Source of the DNA: Acidobacteriota bacterium
GTDB taxonomy: Bacteria; Acidobacteriota; Terriglobia; Terriglobales; Acidobacteriaceae
Length of the DNA: 6,202 bases
Direction: 5' to 3'
NCBI GenBank assembly: GCA_003224835.1
Contig: QHZX01000126.1
Location: forward strand, 4,406 to 10,607
The notes under the pieces were generated by a model. That model saw only the letters and a list, made by a program, of their open reading frames with translations. It did not search any database and was not told the origin of the DNA. Positions 5,534 to 6,202 of this stretch are shown here, one piece after another (the first letter of the stretch is position 1; the number at the start of each line of letters is the position of its first letter). The position numbers and the translations under genes are program-made.

Positions 5534-6202
5534 GATCGTGATCCAGCAGCATGCCGCGAAGCCTTGCGAGCACGGTCGTCGCCTAGGAATGTGGAATCGC
5601 TTTCAATTCCGAAGCGATTCATGGAATCCAGCAATCCGCGAGACATCTTCGACATCTGCTCCGCCGAAGCCGCAAGTTCGGTGGAACCCGACGTGGTCTG
5701 CTGCACCAGTTCGCGCATCCGCTCCATAGCTTTCACTACGGCGTGCGCGCCCGAGGCCTGTTCCTCAACTGCAGAATTGATCTCGTGAGTTATTTCATTC
5801 AAGCGAGTGGTGGCGCGGGCAATCTGCGACGAGCCATGCGATTGCTCGTTTGTCGCCGCTCCGATTTCCTGCGCGAACTTATAGACCTCTGTAACCACGT
5901 TCGAAATCTTGCGTAAGGCCTGATTCAACTCGTGTCCCAACTGAAGGCCCTGGTCCACGATCTCGGTGCTCTGGTTCATGTTCTCGACGGCTTTGCGTGC
6001 CTCTCGCTGGATACTTTGGATTAACTCTGAAATTTCTTTGGTCGATTGCGCAGACTTTTCCGCCAATTTGCGCACTTCATCCGCTACTACCGCAAAGCCA
6101 AGCCCATGCTCCCCGGCGCGGGCAGCTTCGATAGCAGCGTTGAGCGCGAGCAAGTTGGTCTGCTCTGCAAGATCGTCAATGACCTCGATAATCTTGCCGA
6201 TG
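5530..6202 (-). CDS. mcp: Methyl-accepting chemotaxis protein, C-terminal signalling domain only (5' part beyond window)
   Basis: Partial gene: the open frame runs off the right edge (codons read from 6201), leaving 223 residues. Sensor, membrane and HAMP regions are not visible, so ligand and topology are unknown. The fragment begins at the hairpin tip of the cytoplasmic coiled coil: AEQTNLLALNAAIEAARAGE, the nearly invariant MCP tip that contacts CheW and CheA, followed by GFAVVADEVRKLAEKSA. Two good matches to the methylation consensus, small-small-x-x-E/Q-E/Q-x-x-small-small, occur in the C-terminal arm: AATNEQSHGS (Glu at fragment residue 119) and SAVEEQASGA (Glu at 147). They lie exactly 28 residues, four heptads, apart. 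The protein ends in a polar basic tail (RKASRHAAGSRS) with no NWETF-like CheR-tethering pentapeptide. First visible gene of the operon and the likely receptor for this CheW/CheA/CheR/CheB set. Confidence 0.96.
   Translation of the reverse strand, partial: IGKIIEVIDDLAEQTNLLALNAAIEAARAGEHGLGFAVVADEVRKLAEKSAQSTKEISELIQSIQREARKAVENMNQSTEIVDQGLQLGHELNQALRKISNVVTEVYKFAQEIGAATNEQSHGSSQIARATTRLNEITHEINSAVEEQASGAHAVVKAMERMRELVQQTTSGSTELAASAEQMSKMSRGLLDSMNRFGIESDSTFLGDDRARKASRHAAGSRS

Noticed and set aside
5273..5788. A 171-codon open frame on the plus strand across the cheW-MCP junction
   Set aside because: It spans two clearly coding genes on the other strand and resembles nothing known.
1..6202. 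A novel defence, mobile or CRISPR-like system
   Set aside because: No repeats, inverted ends, spacers, integrase or effector-like frames are present; the whole window is accounted for by conserved chemotaxis genes.

Overview
This window is one tightly packed chemosensory operon. Every gene lies on the minus strand, so transcription runs from the right edge to the left edge. In that order it encodes the C-terminal part of a methyl-accepting chemotaxis protein (MCP, cut by the right edge), CheW, CheR, CheA, CheB, CheY and most of a CheX-family CheY-P phosphatase (cut by the left edge). Nothing on the plus strand looks like a gene.

Layout: the MCP and cheW overlap by 4 nt (ATGA). cheW and cheR are 15 nt apart, with a purine-rich ribosome binding site between them. 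cheR/cheA and cheA/cheB each overlap by 4 nt. cheB and cheY are 62 nt apart, the longest non-coding stretch here, and cheY has a very strong Shine-Dalgarno. cheY and cheX are 1 nt apart. No promoter, terminator, RNA gene, repeat or mobile element could be supported; the promoter presumably lies beyond the right edge, upstream of the MCP.

How the genes work together: the MCP signalling hairpin and CheW form the array core with the CheA kinase. CheA has HPt, P2, dimerisation, ATPase and CheW-like domains. It should phosphorylate CheY (output) and CheB (adaptation). CheR and CheB add and remove methyl groups on the MCP, and CheX would dephosphorylate CheY-P. The genes form a complete excitation-adaptation-termination circuit with CheX and without CheZ, CheC or CheD in view. 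No flagellar or pilus gene is visible, so the output (swimming, twitching or another function) cannot be decided here.

Organism: a Gram-negative-type, mid-GC (mid-50s percent by eye) bacterium. Gene order, a CheX phosphatase, a Thermotoga/Bacillus-like CheY and a CheA P2 domain of the Thermotoga type argue against an enterobacterial system. Acidobacteriota or a deltaproteobacterial-like soil lineage is my best guess, at low confidence. The families are all known. The details most worth checking are the apparently tether-independent methylation system, a proline-rich insert in CheR and the variant CheX motif.
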